Source of the DNA: Methylobacterium sp. WSM2598
Lineage (GTDB): Bacteria > Pseudomonadota > Alphaproteobacteria > Rhizobiales > Beijerinckiaceae
Reading direction: 5' to 3'
Assembly (NCBI RefSeq): GCF_000379105.1
Contig: NZ_KB900609.1
Coordinates: forward strand, 6,842,036 to 6,878,024
Length of the DNA stretch: 35,989 nt
A program made the translations under genes and the position numbers. Shown piece after piece: positions 1-9,550 of this stretch. The notes below the pieces were generated by a model. The model worked only from the letters and a program-made list of their open reading frames with translations. It searched no databases and was not told where the DNA came from. Within the stretch, counting starts at the first letter, position 1. The number at the start of each line of letters is the position of its first letter.

Positions 1-233
1 AGCACCGCCTGCTGGCGCCAGGGCCCGGGATCGCCCGCGGCTTCCGCCCGCATCCAACCCGTCTTGCGCCGCTCTGCACCGAGCAGTCCATCCAAGAACG
101 CTCCGGCCGAGGCGGCGACCCGGCGCTGGGTGAACAGAGGCCGCATGCGCCCCTTCACCTCCCGGAGCGACGAGGCCCACAACTCCAGCGTCGCCTTGAC
201 CGAAGTCTCCGACGTCCATGATGCGCGAATCAT
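1..233 (-). mobile_element. IS701-like transposase, N-terminal part, cut by the window edge
   Basis: The minus strand from an ATG at 231-233 reads open to base 1 (77 codons). It contains LWASSLREVKGRMRPLFTQR, then AFLDGLLGAERRKTGW and GDPGPWRQQ. This is the characteristic N-terminus of IS701-like DDE transposases common in Methylobacterium. The catalytic domain lies outside the window, so intactness cannot be judged. The 234-513 stretch up to the sensor kinase stop holds no gene I can support; one IS end should lie there, but I could not fix the terminal repeat. Family recognition is from memory of the family, not a search. Confidence 0.72.
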
Positions 234-513
234 GGCGACGCAAAGAGTCAGAACCTCGCCGAAAACGCAACTGTAATGCTAGGCTTGACGCTGCGGCCCG
301 TCGAGCAGGCCGCGGACGATGCGAACGCACGGTCTGCCGTCGATCGGTCGTGGGTCGGCAACGCGCCGGGAGCAGACCTTCGATCGGTGCCGCCGCACTG
401 GCCGCTTGCTATCCGGCAGGGATCTTTCGAGCTCCCGCGAAGCGGGCCCTCGATTTCCCACGGTCGTGGGAGCGGGGCGAACGACATGTCAACCACGCCG
501 GCCCGGGACGGCG

Positions 514-1953
514 TCAAGGGTCCGGCTGCTTCGAGCCAGTCTCGGTGGATTTCATGGGGACCGGCGGGAAGACGATCCTGACCAGCAGCCCCGATCCGCC
601 TCGGCGAGCGTCACCGAGGGTCACGGCGGCACCGATCCGGTCGGCGAGGGCCCGAACCACGGCGAGGCCGAGGCCGCTGCCCTCCGGGCCGCCACTCCGG
701 GCGACCCGATAGAAGCGCGAGAAAACCTTCTCCCGGTGCTGCGGCGCAATTCCCGGCCCGTCGTCCTCAACCTCGGCAATGGCTCCGCCCGGTTCGTTCG
801 CCACGCGCACGACCACCCGGGCGCCGGCCCCGGCGTAGCGGATCGCGTTGTCGACGATGTTGGCGAGGATCTCGCCGACCAGGGTCGCATGGCCCGGAAC
901 CATGACGGCTTCGCTCGGCCGTTCGTATTCGATCTCGACGCCGGCGGCGAGAGCGCGCGGGACCTGGTCCGCAAGAACCGTCGCGGCGACCTCGGCGAGA
1001 TCCAGATTCGTCATCACGAGCGCGCCTGGGTCCTCGTCGGCGCGGGCAAGGGCGAGGAGTTGGGCGAGCAGGTGCTCCAGGCGCAAAGCCGCGCCCTCGA
1101 TGTCGTCGAGCGCGGCGCGGCCTTCGGGGCTCGCGCCGACGCCGTGGCGGCGCGCGAGATCGACATGCATGCGCAGCACGGCGAGCGGCGTTCGCATCTG
1201 ATGCGAGGCGTCGGCCGTGAAGCGCCGCACGGCCACCATGACCTGCTCCAGCCGGGCGAGCAGGGTGTTGAAGGCCAGCACCGGGGCGGCGGCCTCCGCC
1301 GGCACGCGCGAGGCGTCGAGGGGCTGCAGGCTGATCGCGCCGGGCGCCGCCCGCCGGTCGATCTCGGCGCTGAGATGATCCAGGGGCGCCAGGCCGCGGC
1401 TGATCCCGTGCCACGTCAGCACCCCGACCAGAGCCAGGAGGACGGCTTCGAGCACGAACAGGCCGCCGAAGAGCCGCGCCTCCAGGGTGCGTCGCGCATC
1501 GCGCGTCTCGGCCACCTGAACCAGGACCAAGCCCGGCTTGCCGTAGACCCGCCGCGCCTGCGCGGCGACGCGCACGGGCGCCCCGCGCATCACCGCGTCC
1601 CAGTGCCGGGTCGGGCCGGGCTCCATCTCCGAGGCCGGGCGAGGCAGGTCGCGGTAGCCCGTGACGAGCTGGTCCTGGTAGCTGACACTGTAGTAGATGC
1701 GGTCATGCGCTTGGCTCTCCAGCATGCCGAGCGCCACCCGCGGCAGGTCCACCGTCACCTCGTTGTCCTCGTCCAACGCGAGGCGCTCGGCGATGGCCAG
1801 GACGGAGCCGTCGAGGAGACGGTCGTGCGTCGTCTCGACGACATCCCGGATGACGAGGGCGCCGCCGAGGCCGAGCACGAGGGCGAGGGCTGCGGTGGGC
1901 AGGAGCATCCGCAGCATCAGCCCGCGCCGCAGGGAGGGCGGGCGCCGGCTCAT
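514..1953 (-). CDS. TctE/QseC-like sensor histidine kinase
   Basis: This is a 479-aa inner-membrane sensor kinase. A first membrane segment (about residues 12-36) is followed by a periplasmic 2CSK_N-type region (about 37-160) and a second membrane segment (about 162-182). Next come a HAMP-like linker, a HisKA domain with the H-box FTADASHQMRTP (phospho-acceptor His251), and an ATPase domain with N-box (NIVDNAIRYAG), G1 (DDGPGIAP) and G2 (GSGLGL). The ATG at 1951-1953 overlaps the stop of the response regulator upstream by 4 bases, so the two are translationally coupled. A 2CSK_N-type sensor with an OmpR-type regulator resembles TctDE tricarboxylate sensing. That fits the citrate genes next door, but the ligand is inferred. 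The listed start excludes a longer open frame reaching into the regulator gene. Confidence 0.88.
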   Translation of the reverse strand: MSRRPPSLRRGLMLRMLLPTAALALVLGLGGALVIRDVVETTHDRLLDGSVLAIAERLALDEDNEVTVDLPRVALGMLESQAHDRIYYSVSYQDQLVTGYRDLPRPASEMEPGPTRHWDAVMRGAPVRVAAQARRVYGKPGLVLVQVAETRDARRTLEARLFGGLFVLEAVLLALVGVLTWHGISRGLAPLDHLSAEIDRRAAPGAISLQPLDASRVPAEAAAPVLAFNTLLARLEQVMVAVRRFTADASHQMRTPLAVLRMHVDLARRHGVGASPEGRAALDDIEGAALRLEHLLAQLLALARADEDPGALVMTNLDLAEVAATVLADQVPRALAAGVEIEYERPSEAVMVPGHATLVGEILANIVDNAIRYAGAGARVVVRVANEPGGAIAEVEDDGPGIAPQHREKVFSRFYRVARSGGPEGSGLGLAVVRALADRIGAAVTLGDARRGGSGLLVRIVFPPVPMKSTETGSKQPDP

Positions 1954-2615
1954 CCGGCGTCGAGGAGATAGCCGAGACCGCGGATCGTGCGGATCTCCGG
2001 TCCCTTCGGCTGCAGCTTCTTGCGCAGGCGCGCGATGTAGAGTTCGAGGGCGTTCGGCGCCACCTCGTCGTCGAACCCGAACACCTCGTTGTTCAGCCGC
2101 TCCTTCGGCACCACCTGCCCGGCCTTGGCCATCAGCACGGTGAGCACCGCGCGTTCCCGGCGCCGGAGCGCAAGGGGTTCGCCGTCGAGCGTCACCGCCC
2201 CGGTCGAGCGGTCGAGGGCGAGCGTCCCGCAGCGCAGGACGGGGTTGGGCTGGCCCTGACCGCGCCGGATCTGGGCGCGCACCCGCGCCTCGAACTCGGC
2301 GGGGGCGAAAGGCTTGAGCAGGTAGTCGTCCGCCCCGAGATCGAGCCCCCGCACCCGGTCCGCCACCGCGTCGCGCGCGGTCAGGATCAGCACCGGCACG
2401 GTACTCCCTGCTGCTCGAATGCGCTGCAGCACCTCGAAGCCGGAGAGGCCCGGAAGGCCGATGTCGAGCACGATCAGGCTGTAGGGCTCCGAGAGGGCGA
2501 GCCGCGCCGCGTCCTCGCCGTCCGCTTCGTGGTCTGCCGCGAGTCCGGCGAGCCGGAGCGACGCCACGAGCCCCCGCGCCAGAGCCGCGTCGTCCTCCAC
2601 GACGAGCACCCGCAT
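1950..2615 (-). CDS. OmpR-family response regulator (TctD/QseB-like)
   Basis: This is a 221-aa two-domain regulator. The receiver domain (1-115) shows the acidic pocket E7/D8/D9, the phospho-acceptor Asp51 in IVLDIGLPG, a conserved threonine in LILTARD and lysine in LLKPF. The C-terminal winged helix (about 124-220) is of the OmpR/PhoB class, with NEVFGFDDEVAPNALELYI and RGLGYLL. The start chosen is the ATG at 2613-2615 that gives the canonical MRVLVVEDD beginning; a longer open frame upstream is not family-like. It is the first gene of an operon with the kinase (ATGA overlap). It shares a 136-bp divergent promoter region with the periplasmic binding protein at 2752, a plausible target. Confidence 0.92.
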   Translation of the reverse strand: MRVLVVEDDAALARGLVASLRLAGLAADHEADGEDAARLALSEPYSLIVLDIGLPGLSGFEVLQRIRAAGSTVPVLILTARDAVADRVRGLDLGADDYLLKPFAPAEFEARVRAQIRRGQGQPNPVLRCGTLALDRSTGAVTLDGEPLALRRRERAVLTVLMAKAGQVVPKERLNNEVFGFDDEVAPNALELYIARLRKKLQPKGPEIRTIRGLGYLLDAG

Positions 2616-2751
2616 CCGCCCGCCCTCCCTCGGTACCAGCCTCCGCGCATCCGCGCTGCGGCGGCTTGGCATCGCGGCGCGAGCCTGTAGCCTCGATCCT
2701 CGCGACTGTGAGCACCGCAGGCAACCGAAAAGCGGTGGGTGGGGAGGGAAC

Positions 2752-3816
2752 GTGCGCATCCTCGCGGCCGGATTGATCGCCTTCGGCGTCCTGCTCGCCT
2801 CCGCCCGGGCCCAGGTCGACGCGCCCGTCGACGTGCGGCGCCAGGACGTCGCGGAGGCCGTGCGGGAGGGCGCATTGGTCATCCGCGCGACGACCGACGA
2901 GGCGGAGGCCTCCGCGCTGCTGGAGGGGTTCCGGCAGAGCTACCCGGGCGTCTCGGTCTCCTACGCCAAGCTGAACTCGTCGAAGCTCTACGAGGAGTTT
3001 CTCGCCGAGGCCGGGGCGGGAGGCGGTACGGCCGACATCCTCTGGAGCTCGGCCATGGACCTCCAGGTCAAGCTCGTGAATGACGGCTTTGCCGAGCGGT
3101 ACGTCTCCCGGGAGGCGGAGGGGCTGCCGGCCTGGGCAGTGTGGCGCTACGAGGCCTACGGCGTCACCGCCGAGCCGGTCGCGATCGCCTACAACCGCAG
3201 CCTGCTTCCCGACGAGCGTGTGCCGCGCAGCCACGCCGACCTCGTCCGCAGCCTGACGCAGGACCCGGAGGCGTGGCACGGCAAGGTCGCCACCTACGAC
3301 CCGGAGCGTAGCGGCGTCGGCTTCCTGTTCCTCACGCAGAACCTCGCGGTGACGCCGCGGACCTGGGACCTCGTGCGCGCCCTCGGGCAGGTCGGGGCGA
3401 AGCTCTACACCACCACGACGCACATGCTCGACCGCGTCGTCGCCGGCGAGGCGCTGCTGGCCTTCGATGTCTTCGGCGCCTACGCCCTGGAGCGGGCCAA
3501 GCAGGACCCGAGGCTCGGCGTCGTGCTTCCCGCCGACTACACGCTGATCACCTCGCGCATCGCCTTCATTCCCAAGGCGGCCCAGCACAAGGCGGCAGCC
3601 CGGCTCTTCCTCGACTACATGCTCTCATGGGAGGGGCAGGCGCGGCTCGCGGCCCGCTCGGTGACGCCCGCGCGCGCCGACGCGCGCCAGCCCGACGACC
3701 CCGTCGCGGCCGCCCCCCAGCCGATCGTGGTCGGGCCCGAACTCCTCACCGCCCTCGACCAGATCAAGCGCAGCCGGACGCTGAAGCAGTGGCGGCGGGT
3801 CATCGAGGGACGATAG
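2752..3816 (+). CDS. periplasmic substrate-binding protein, PgtC-like (extracellular solute-binding family 1)
   Basis: The protein has 354 aa. A Sec signal peptide (residues 1 to about 20, ending ARAQ) precedes a type-II periplasmic binding fold of the Fe3+/PgtC kind, with YPGVSVSYAKLNSSKLYEEF near the start and TADILWSSAMDLQ and GVGFLFLTQN further on. The start is GTG at 2752 with a GGGGAGGG ribosome site just upstream. No permease or ATPase gene is adjacent; instead the gene is divergent from the two-component system. In PgtC-type systems such a protein can act as a ligand-presenting partner of a sensor kinase, so a co-sensing role for citrate or a related carboxylate is my inference. A role in an unlinked ABC transporter cannot be excluded. 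Confidence 0.8.
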   Translation: MRILAAGLIAFGVLLASARAQVDAPVDVRRQDVAEAVREGALVIRATTDEAEASALLEGFRQSYPGVSVSYAKLNSSKLYEEFLAEAGAGGGTADILWSSAMDLQVKLVNDGFAERYVSREAEGLPAWAVWRYEAYGVTAEPVAIAYNRSLLPDERVPRSHADLVRSLTQDPEAWHGKVATYDPERSGVGFLFLTQNLAVTPRTWDLVRALGQVGAKLYTTTTHMLDRVVAGEALLAFDVFGAYALERAKQDPRLGVVLPADYTLITSRIAFIPKAAQHKAAARLFLDYMLSWEGQARLAARSVTPARADARQPDDPVAAAPQPIVVGPELLTALDQIKRSRTLKQWRRVIEGR

Positions 3817-3916
3817 GACGAAGCTTTCCCGGCCACGTCGCAGAAATTCGCGCCGCGACAGATTTGTGACAGGTTCCATCTCGAAGATCCCTCCAAACAC
3901 ATTCAGGAGGGAACGG

Positions 3917-5211
3917 ATGCAAGTCACGGGCATGTTGCACGGCGCGAAGCTCCTGCAGTTCGCCGGCTTTCCCACGTCCGAGGTGCTCGGCCCGGACGCG
4001 AGCGAGGAAGAGATCAAGGGGCTGATCGACCGCCACGGTTCGATCTTCATCAAGCCGGTCTTCAAGGGCGGCGTCGGCAAGAAGGGCAAGGCGGGCTCGT
4101 CGGCCGCGCCTCGGACCTGAGGACGGCGCTGCGCGAGAAGGAGCGGCTCTACTTCTCGGAGCACCGCCACGGCCACGCGGTGGCCAAGGCCAACGGCGTC
4201 ACCTTCGAGGGCGCGGTGCCGGCCGAGCACGAGGTCTACTTCTCGATCTCCGACAGCACGCGCTACCGCGCCCCGACCATGACGCTGACCCACCGCGGCG
4301 GCGTCGACATCGAGGAACTCGACAAGAGCGAGGTGGCGCAGGTTCCCTTCGACCCGCTCACCGGCCTCAAGGCCTTCGTGGTGGCGAACGCCCTCTCGGA
4401 ACTGAACGCCCCGAAGGCCCTGATCTCGCCGCTGGTGCAGCAGCTGCCGAAGCTCTGGGAACTCTACCACGGCTTCGGCATGACCACGGTCGAGCTGAAC
4501 CCGATCCGCATGCGCCCCGACCGCAGCGGCCGCCTCACCCCCGTCGCCTGCGACTTCAAGTGCGGCTTCGACCGCGACGACCCGCGCTGGCAGCGCCTCG
4601 GCCTGCCGGGCCACCTGTTCTCGGTCGACTACTCGGACTTCGAGGCGGAGATCAACCAGTTGCGGACCTACCAGGGCCAGAGCGACGTCTGCATCATCAA
4701 TGCGGGCGGCACCATCCTGGCCCCGACCTTCGGCGGCGGCGCCAACTCCCTCGTCACCGAGATGCTCGGCGACGACGCCATCATCTCCTCGGACTTCGGC
4801 GGCAACCCGCCCTACGAGAAGATGAAAGAGGTGGCGCGGATCTGCTTCAAGCACTGGCTCCGCCAAGCGAACGTGCTGTTCATCATCGGCGGCAAGTCGA
4901 ACAACACCGACATCTTCGAGACTTTCCGGGCGATGGCGGACGCGCTGCGCGAGCATGTCGGCCGGCACGGGCCGACGCCGCTGTACATCGTGGCCGGCCG
5001 CGGCGGCCCGAACCTGGTGCGCGGGATGGGGGCGTTGCGCGACACGGCCGAGGCGCTCGGCCTGCCCTACCGGCTGTTCGGGTTCGATTCCGACATGAGC
5101 GAGGTCGTCGCCTACGCCCGCAAGGCCGACCAGTGGATGCGCCAGGGCGGCCGCGAGGCGGTGGCGCGCGCCATCGGGCTCGGCGAGCCGCTGCGTCACG
5201 CGGCCGAATGA
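3917..5211 (+). pseudogene. ATP-citrate lyase ATP-grasp/citrate-binding subunit (AclB-like), one-base frameshift
   Basis: The gene is read in two frames: 3917-4096 and then 4097-5211. Adding one base at about 4096/4097 (GGCTC to GGCCTC) restores ...GKKGKAGLVGRASDL... and a 431-aa protein. That is close to the N-terminal about 425 aa of human ACLY and to Chlorobium AclB. An ATP-grasp part carries SIFIKPVFKGGVGKKGK and HRGGVDIEEL. The citrate-binding part has NAGGTILAPTFGGGANSLV and ends FGFDSDMSEVVAYARK, which parallels the human FGTETHMTAIVGMA region. An AGGAGGGA ribosome site precedes the ATG. The gene lies 15 bases before the second subunit. The rest of the frame is intact with no extra stop, so the break is either very recent or a sequencing error. 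ATP-citrate lyase would turn citrate, CoA and ATP into acetyl-CoA and oxaloacetate. Confidence 0.8.
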
Positions 5212-5226
5212 TCAGGGGAGGACGAC

Positions 5227-7933
5227 ATGCACAAGCACGGCATCGGCAGCTTCAAGTACCACGTCGGCATCTCTTCGCTCGATCAGGTCGCCACGCGCCA
5301 GGACCGGGTCTGCGTGCTCAACATCCTCGGGGGTGAGTCGAGCGACGTGACGCCCGTCGGCCACGCCTATTCGGGCGGCAACGTGGTGTTCGGCACCTCG
5401 CCCGGCCGCCGCGGGCAGGTTCTCGAGACCCCGCTCGGCGAGATCCCGGTCTACAACAACGTCCGCGAGGGGCTGGAGGCCGGGCACCGCTTCAATTGCG
5501 GCGTCGTCTACCTGCCGCCGTCCGGCGCCCGCGACGGCGTCGCCGAGCTGATCCGGGTCAACCCGGACCTGCGCAAGATCTTCATCGTCACCGAGAAGCT
5601 CTCGGTCCACGACAGCCGCGAGATCCGGGCCCTCGGCCAGCAGAACGGCGTCGACATCTTCGGCGGCAACAGCCTCGGGGTCGCCGACGCCTACCATCAG
5701 GTCCGCATCGGCGGCGCGCTCGGCGGCGACAGCCCGGGCGAGGCGCTCAAGGCCGGCTCGGTCGCGATCTTCTCGAATTCCGGCAACTTCACCACGACGA
5801 TCGCCACCTACCTGCGCATGAGCGGCTGGGGCACCACCACGCTCATCTCCAGCGGCAAGGACGTCTACATCCAGTACGCGGCCCCCGAATTCGCCTTCGC
5901 GCTCGCCAACGACGCGCGCAGCAAGGCGGCGGTGCTCTACGTGGAGCCGGGCGGCTACTACGAACTCGACGCGCACTTCACCAAGCCCGTCGTCGCCTGC
6001 GTGGTCGGGCGCTGGAAGAGCCGGCTCTCCCGGGCGGTGGGTCACGCGGGCGCCATGGCGGGCGGCGACGACGATGCCGCCGCCAAGGAGCGCTGGTTCA
6101 TGGAGAAGTTCGGGGTGGAGGGCGTGTTCACGCCCGACAACCCGGTCGTCTCGGCCAAGGGCGCGGTGGTCACGAACATCGCCCACATCCCGGCGGCGCT
6201 CACCGCGGTGATGCGCGAGAACGGGGCGCGGCCCGACTTCGCCCCCGAGAGCAGCCTCGCCCTCAAGCCCTGGTTCGGCTCGAATGCCGGCCTGACCCTG
6301 CCGGCCGGGCTCGACCTGCCGGTGGTCGCGGCGGCGATGCCCTACGGCGAGCAGATCGCGCGGCTCAACCGCCAGATCGGCATCGTGCTGCCGCGCCAGA
6401 CCATGAAGGACGTCTCGGGCGCCTCACAGATGGACCCGAAGACGCAGGTCACCAGCCTGCACGGCGTCTCGATGCTGGAGGCGGCGCGCCTGCCGATGGA
6501 GGCGAACCTCGCCCTCGCCCTCCTGCGCGAGGCCGCCGGCGAGAACGACCGGGCGCTCATCAACGCCGCGGTCGCCGCCGAGGTGAACCTGCACGGGCGG
6601 CCGGAACTCGCGGCCGCTGAGGCCGCCCGCGAGGCCGGCAACGCGCCGAACGTGGTGCTCGCCGCCGCCGCGAGCCTCGTCGGCCCGCGCCGGGCCGAGA
6701 CGGCGCGGCGGATCTGCCGGCTCCTCACCGACCGCTTCGTGGAGGCGGGGCTGCCGAGCGCCCTCGACGAGAGTTTCGACCTCGGTCGCGTGGCGGCGGA
6801 TCCGGATCTCGCCGCTCTCCTCGTCGGCCCGAAGCCCGATCCGCGGGCCGAGGCGCTCCTCGACGCGTTGCAAGCCCGCGGCGCCCGCTCGGTGTTCCTG
6901 CGCTACCTGCGCAGCCTCGGCGGCCACCCGACGCGGGACGCGGTGCTGGCCACGGTCGCCACCACGCTCGCCTGGGGGCCGCTGATGCGCAAGCGCATCT
7001 CGCGCCTCACGGCCGAGAGCCTGCCCTGGTGGCTGCAGCTCTTCGGCGTGCTGCTGGGCGCGGCGGTCCCGGCGGAGGGGCACGAAGCGGACAGCTTCTG
7101 CGGCGTGCCGAACGTCGACCTCCTCGGGCGCCGTACCCTCGGCGAGATCGGCTGCCTCGCGCTCCTCGGCCGGGAGGGCGCAGCCGGCGACGTGTTCGTG
7201 TTCGAGACCCTGATCGGGCTCCTCCTGTCGAACGGTCCGGGCACGATCTCGGCGCAAGGCTGCAAGGGCGCGGTCTCGGCCGACGGGCCGGAGAGCCCGG
7301 AGCGGGTGCCAGCTCAACAAGGCGGTGATCGGGTTCCTGAGCCATGCGGGCTACGCCCACGGCGGCAACGGCTACGAGGGCATCGCCTTCCTGATCGAGC
7401 AGTTCCGCGACGCGGGCCTCGCCGACCCGGGCGACCCGGACCACGACGTCGACCTCGAGGCGCTCGCCGACCGCACCGCCGCGGACTACGCCCGCTACAA
7501 GACCGACCGGAAGAGTGCGGGCAGCCTCGACATCCAGAAGATCCCGGGCGTCAACCACCCGGTCTTCAAGGACAAGGCCGTGAACCACGACCCGCGCGAG
7601 GTCTGGATCCACGACCTGCTCGCGGCGCGCGGCGACACCAACGCCTTCCACGCCTACTACCGCGCCCTGGTGCGGGCCCTTCACGAGGCGGGCGTGTCGC
7701 GCACCGTCTACTGCGTGAACATCGACGCGGTGATCGCGGCGCTGCTCCTGAAGATGCTGTGGCGGCCCTACCAGGACGGCGACTTCTCTGGCGCCGCACT
7801 CGAGACGGCGGCGTTCACGATCTTCCTGTTCGCCCGCATGCTCGGCTGCGCGGCGGAGGTGGACGATCACACGAACCGCGGCCGCAACATGGACACGCGC
7901 ACGCCCGCCTCGCAGTGCCGCTTCGTGGCCTGA
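5227..7933 (+). pseudogene. ATP-citrate lyase CoA-ligase/citryl-CoA lyase subunit (AclA-like), long form, one-base frameshift
   Basis: The frame is intact from 5227 to about 7308 and then continues in another frame to 7933. Removing one C at 7309/7310 (GTGCCAG to GTGCAG) restores about 901 aa. Residues 1-330 are a SucD-like CoA-binding and ligase part with the phosphohistidine loop VGHAGAMAGG (His273). The C-terminal part, after the shift, is citrate-synthase-like (GFLSHAGYAHGGNGYEG, IPGVNHPVFKDKAVNHD, NIDAVIAALLLKML) and matches the human ACLY C-terminus. Chlorobium AclA is about 608 aa. The surplus of about 290 aa sits between these parts (roughly residues 390-660). I think this may be the long type II form reported from Magnetococcus, but that needs a search. 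The ribosome site is GGGGAGGAC before the ATG. Confidence 0.8.
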
Positions 7934-8156
7934 TCACGCGAAGGCCCGCGCGACGGCCTTAGCGCGGGTCCCGCTCCTGACACGACGGCGAGCCGTCCGC
8001 AGCCCGGACCGACGCCTCGCTCCCCGCGCATCGGACGGAGGCCGCATCGCGGCCTCCGGCGCGGGCCGCCGTCCGGCGGATCCCGACCCCGCAGCCCGTC
8101 CGCTCCGGCGGCGGGCCACCCTGGCACCACCATCACAAAGCCCCTGGGAGGATATC

Positions 8157-9470
8157 ATGGCGCATTTCGCCCCCGAGGATCGCTCACGATCCAAGATCGC
8201 CACCGTGCTGCGCGTCACGAGCGGCAATTTTCTAGAGATGTTCGACTTCTTCCTGTTCGGGTTCTACGCCACCTACATCTCCAAGGCGTTCTTCCCGACC
8301 GGCAACGAGTATGCCTCGTTGATGCTCACCTTCGTGACCTTCGGGGCGGGCTTCCTGATGCGGCCGCTCGGCGCCATCTTCCTCGGCGCCTACGTCGACC
8401 AGGTCGGGCGGCGGCAGGGCCTCATCGTCACCCTCGGCATCATGGCGATGGGCACGATCCTGATCGCCTTCGTGCCCTCCTACGCGACCATCGGGCTCCT
8501 CGCCCCGTTCCTGGTGCTGATCGGCCGGCTGCTGCAGGGCTTCTCGGCGGGCGTCGAACTCGGCGGCGTGTCGGTCTACCTCGCCGAGATGGCGACCCCC
8601 GGCAAGAAGGGCTTCTACGTCTCCTGGCAGTCGGGCAGCCAGCAGGTCGCCATCATGGTCTCGGCGCTGATCGGCTACGTCCTGAGCCAGGCGCTCACGC
8701 CGGAGGCCGTGGGCTCCTGGGGCTGGCGCGTGCCTTTCGTGATCGGCTGCCTGATCGTGCCGTTCCTGTTCTACATCCGCCGCTCGCTGGAGGAGACCCA
8801 GGAGTTCCTCGCGCGCAAGCACCGTCCCGGGGCCCGTGAGATCTTCGCCTCGCTGGCGCACAACTGGCAGATCGTGCTGCTCGGCATGCTGCTCGTGGTG
8901 ATGACCACGGTCTCGTTCTACACGATCACGGTCTACACCCCGACCTTCGGCAAGAGCGTGCTGAAGCTGTCGGCGGAGGACAGCCTCCTCGTCACCTTCT
9001 GCGTCGCGGTGTCGAACTTCTTCTGGCTGCCGGTGATGGGCGCGCTCTCCGACCGGGTCGGCCGCAAGCCCATCCTGCTCGTGTTCTCGGCCCTGACGCT
9101 ACTCACCGCCTACCCGGCGCTGGCGTGGCTCGTCGCCAACACCTCCTTCACCAACATGCTGGTCGTGCTCCTGTGGCTGTCCTTCCTGTACGGGAGCTAC
9201 AACGGCGCGATGGTGGTGGCGCTGACCGAGATCGTGCCGGCGAGCGTGCGCACGGCGGGCTTCTCGCTCGCCTACTCGCTCGCCACCGCGCTGTTCGGCG
9301 GCTTCACCCCACTGGTCTCGACCTGGCTGATCGAGGTGACCGGGAACCGTGCCGCCCCGGCCTTCTGGCTGGCCTTCGCGGGCGCCTGCGGCCTCGTCGC
9401 GACGCTGCTCATCTACCGGGAGCGGAGCCACGCGGAGGGGGGGCTCGCCCGGGACGCTGCGATGGCCTGA
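8157..9470 (+). CDS. MFS citrate/tricarballylate:H+ symporter (CitH/TcuC family)
   Basis: This 437-aa, 12-helix major facilitator protein is closely similar throughout to Klebsiella CitH. Shared stretches include RVTSGNFLEMFDFFLFGFYA (helix 1), GAGFLMRPLGAI, the loop 2-3 motif DQVGRRQGLIVTL, LIGRLLQGFSAGVELGGVS (helix 4), SWQSGSQQVAIMV, EETQEF in the central loop and SDRVGRKPI in the 8-9 loop. It imports citrate or tricarballylate with protons across the inner membrane. The ATG has a clear GGGAGGA ribosome site (8145-8151). The gene lies 223 bp downstream of the lyase genes on the same strand. With the lyase it forms an uptake-and-cleavage module. Confidence 0.92.
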   Translation: MAHFAPEDRSRSKIATVLRVTSGNFLEMFDFFLFGFYATYISKAFFPTGNEYASLMLTFVTFGAGFLMRPLGAIFLGAYVDQVGRRQGLIVTLGIMAMGTILIAFVPSYATIGLLAPFLVLIGRLLQGFSAGVELGGVSVYLAEMATPGKKGFYVSWQSGSQQVAIMVSALIGYVLSQALTPEAVGSWGWRVPFVIGCLIVPFLFYIRRSLEETQEFLARKHRPGAREIFASLAHNWQIVLLGMLLVVMTTVSFYTITVYTPTFGKSVLKLSAEDSLLVTFCVAVSNFFWLPVMGALSDRVGRKPILLVFSALTLLTAYPALAWLVANTSFTNMLVVLLWLSFLYGSYNGAMVVALTEIVPASVRTAGFSLAYSLATALFGGFTPLVSTWLIEVTGNRAAPAFWLAFAGACGLVATLLIYRERSHAEGGLARDAAMA

Positions 9471-9550
9471 CCTCCCGCTGACCGCTCGCGACCGCCCCCG
9501 TTCTCCGGGCGCTGCGGGTGGCCCGACCTCTGCCCTGATGGAGAAGACTC

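Noticed and set aside
514..3588. Very long minus-strand open frame running over the kinase, regulator and binding-protein region
   Set aside because: Only the part from 1953 downward has kinase domains; the rest is an antisense shadow typical of GC-rich DNA.
3917..7933. Programmed frameshifting in the lyase genes
   Set aside because: No slippery heptamer or following pseudoknot was seen, and one shift is a missing base while the other is an extra base, in two separate genes.
3917..7933. Succinyl-CoA or malyl-CoA synthetase (SucCD/MtkAB) instead of citrate lyase
   Set aside because: The second subunit has a citrate-synthase-like C-terminal domain and the first has the citrate-binding end typical of ACLY, which SucCD and MtkAB lack.
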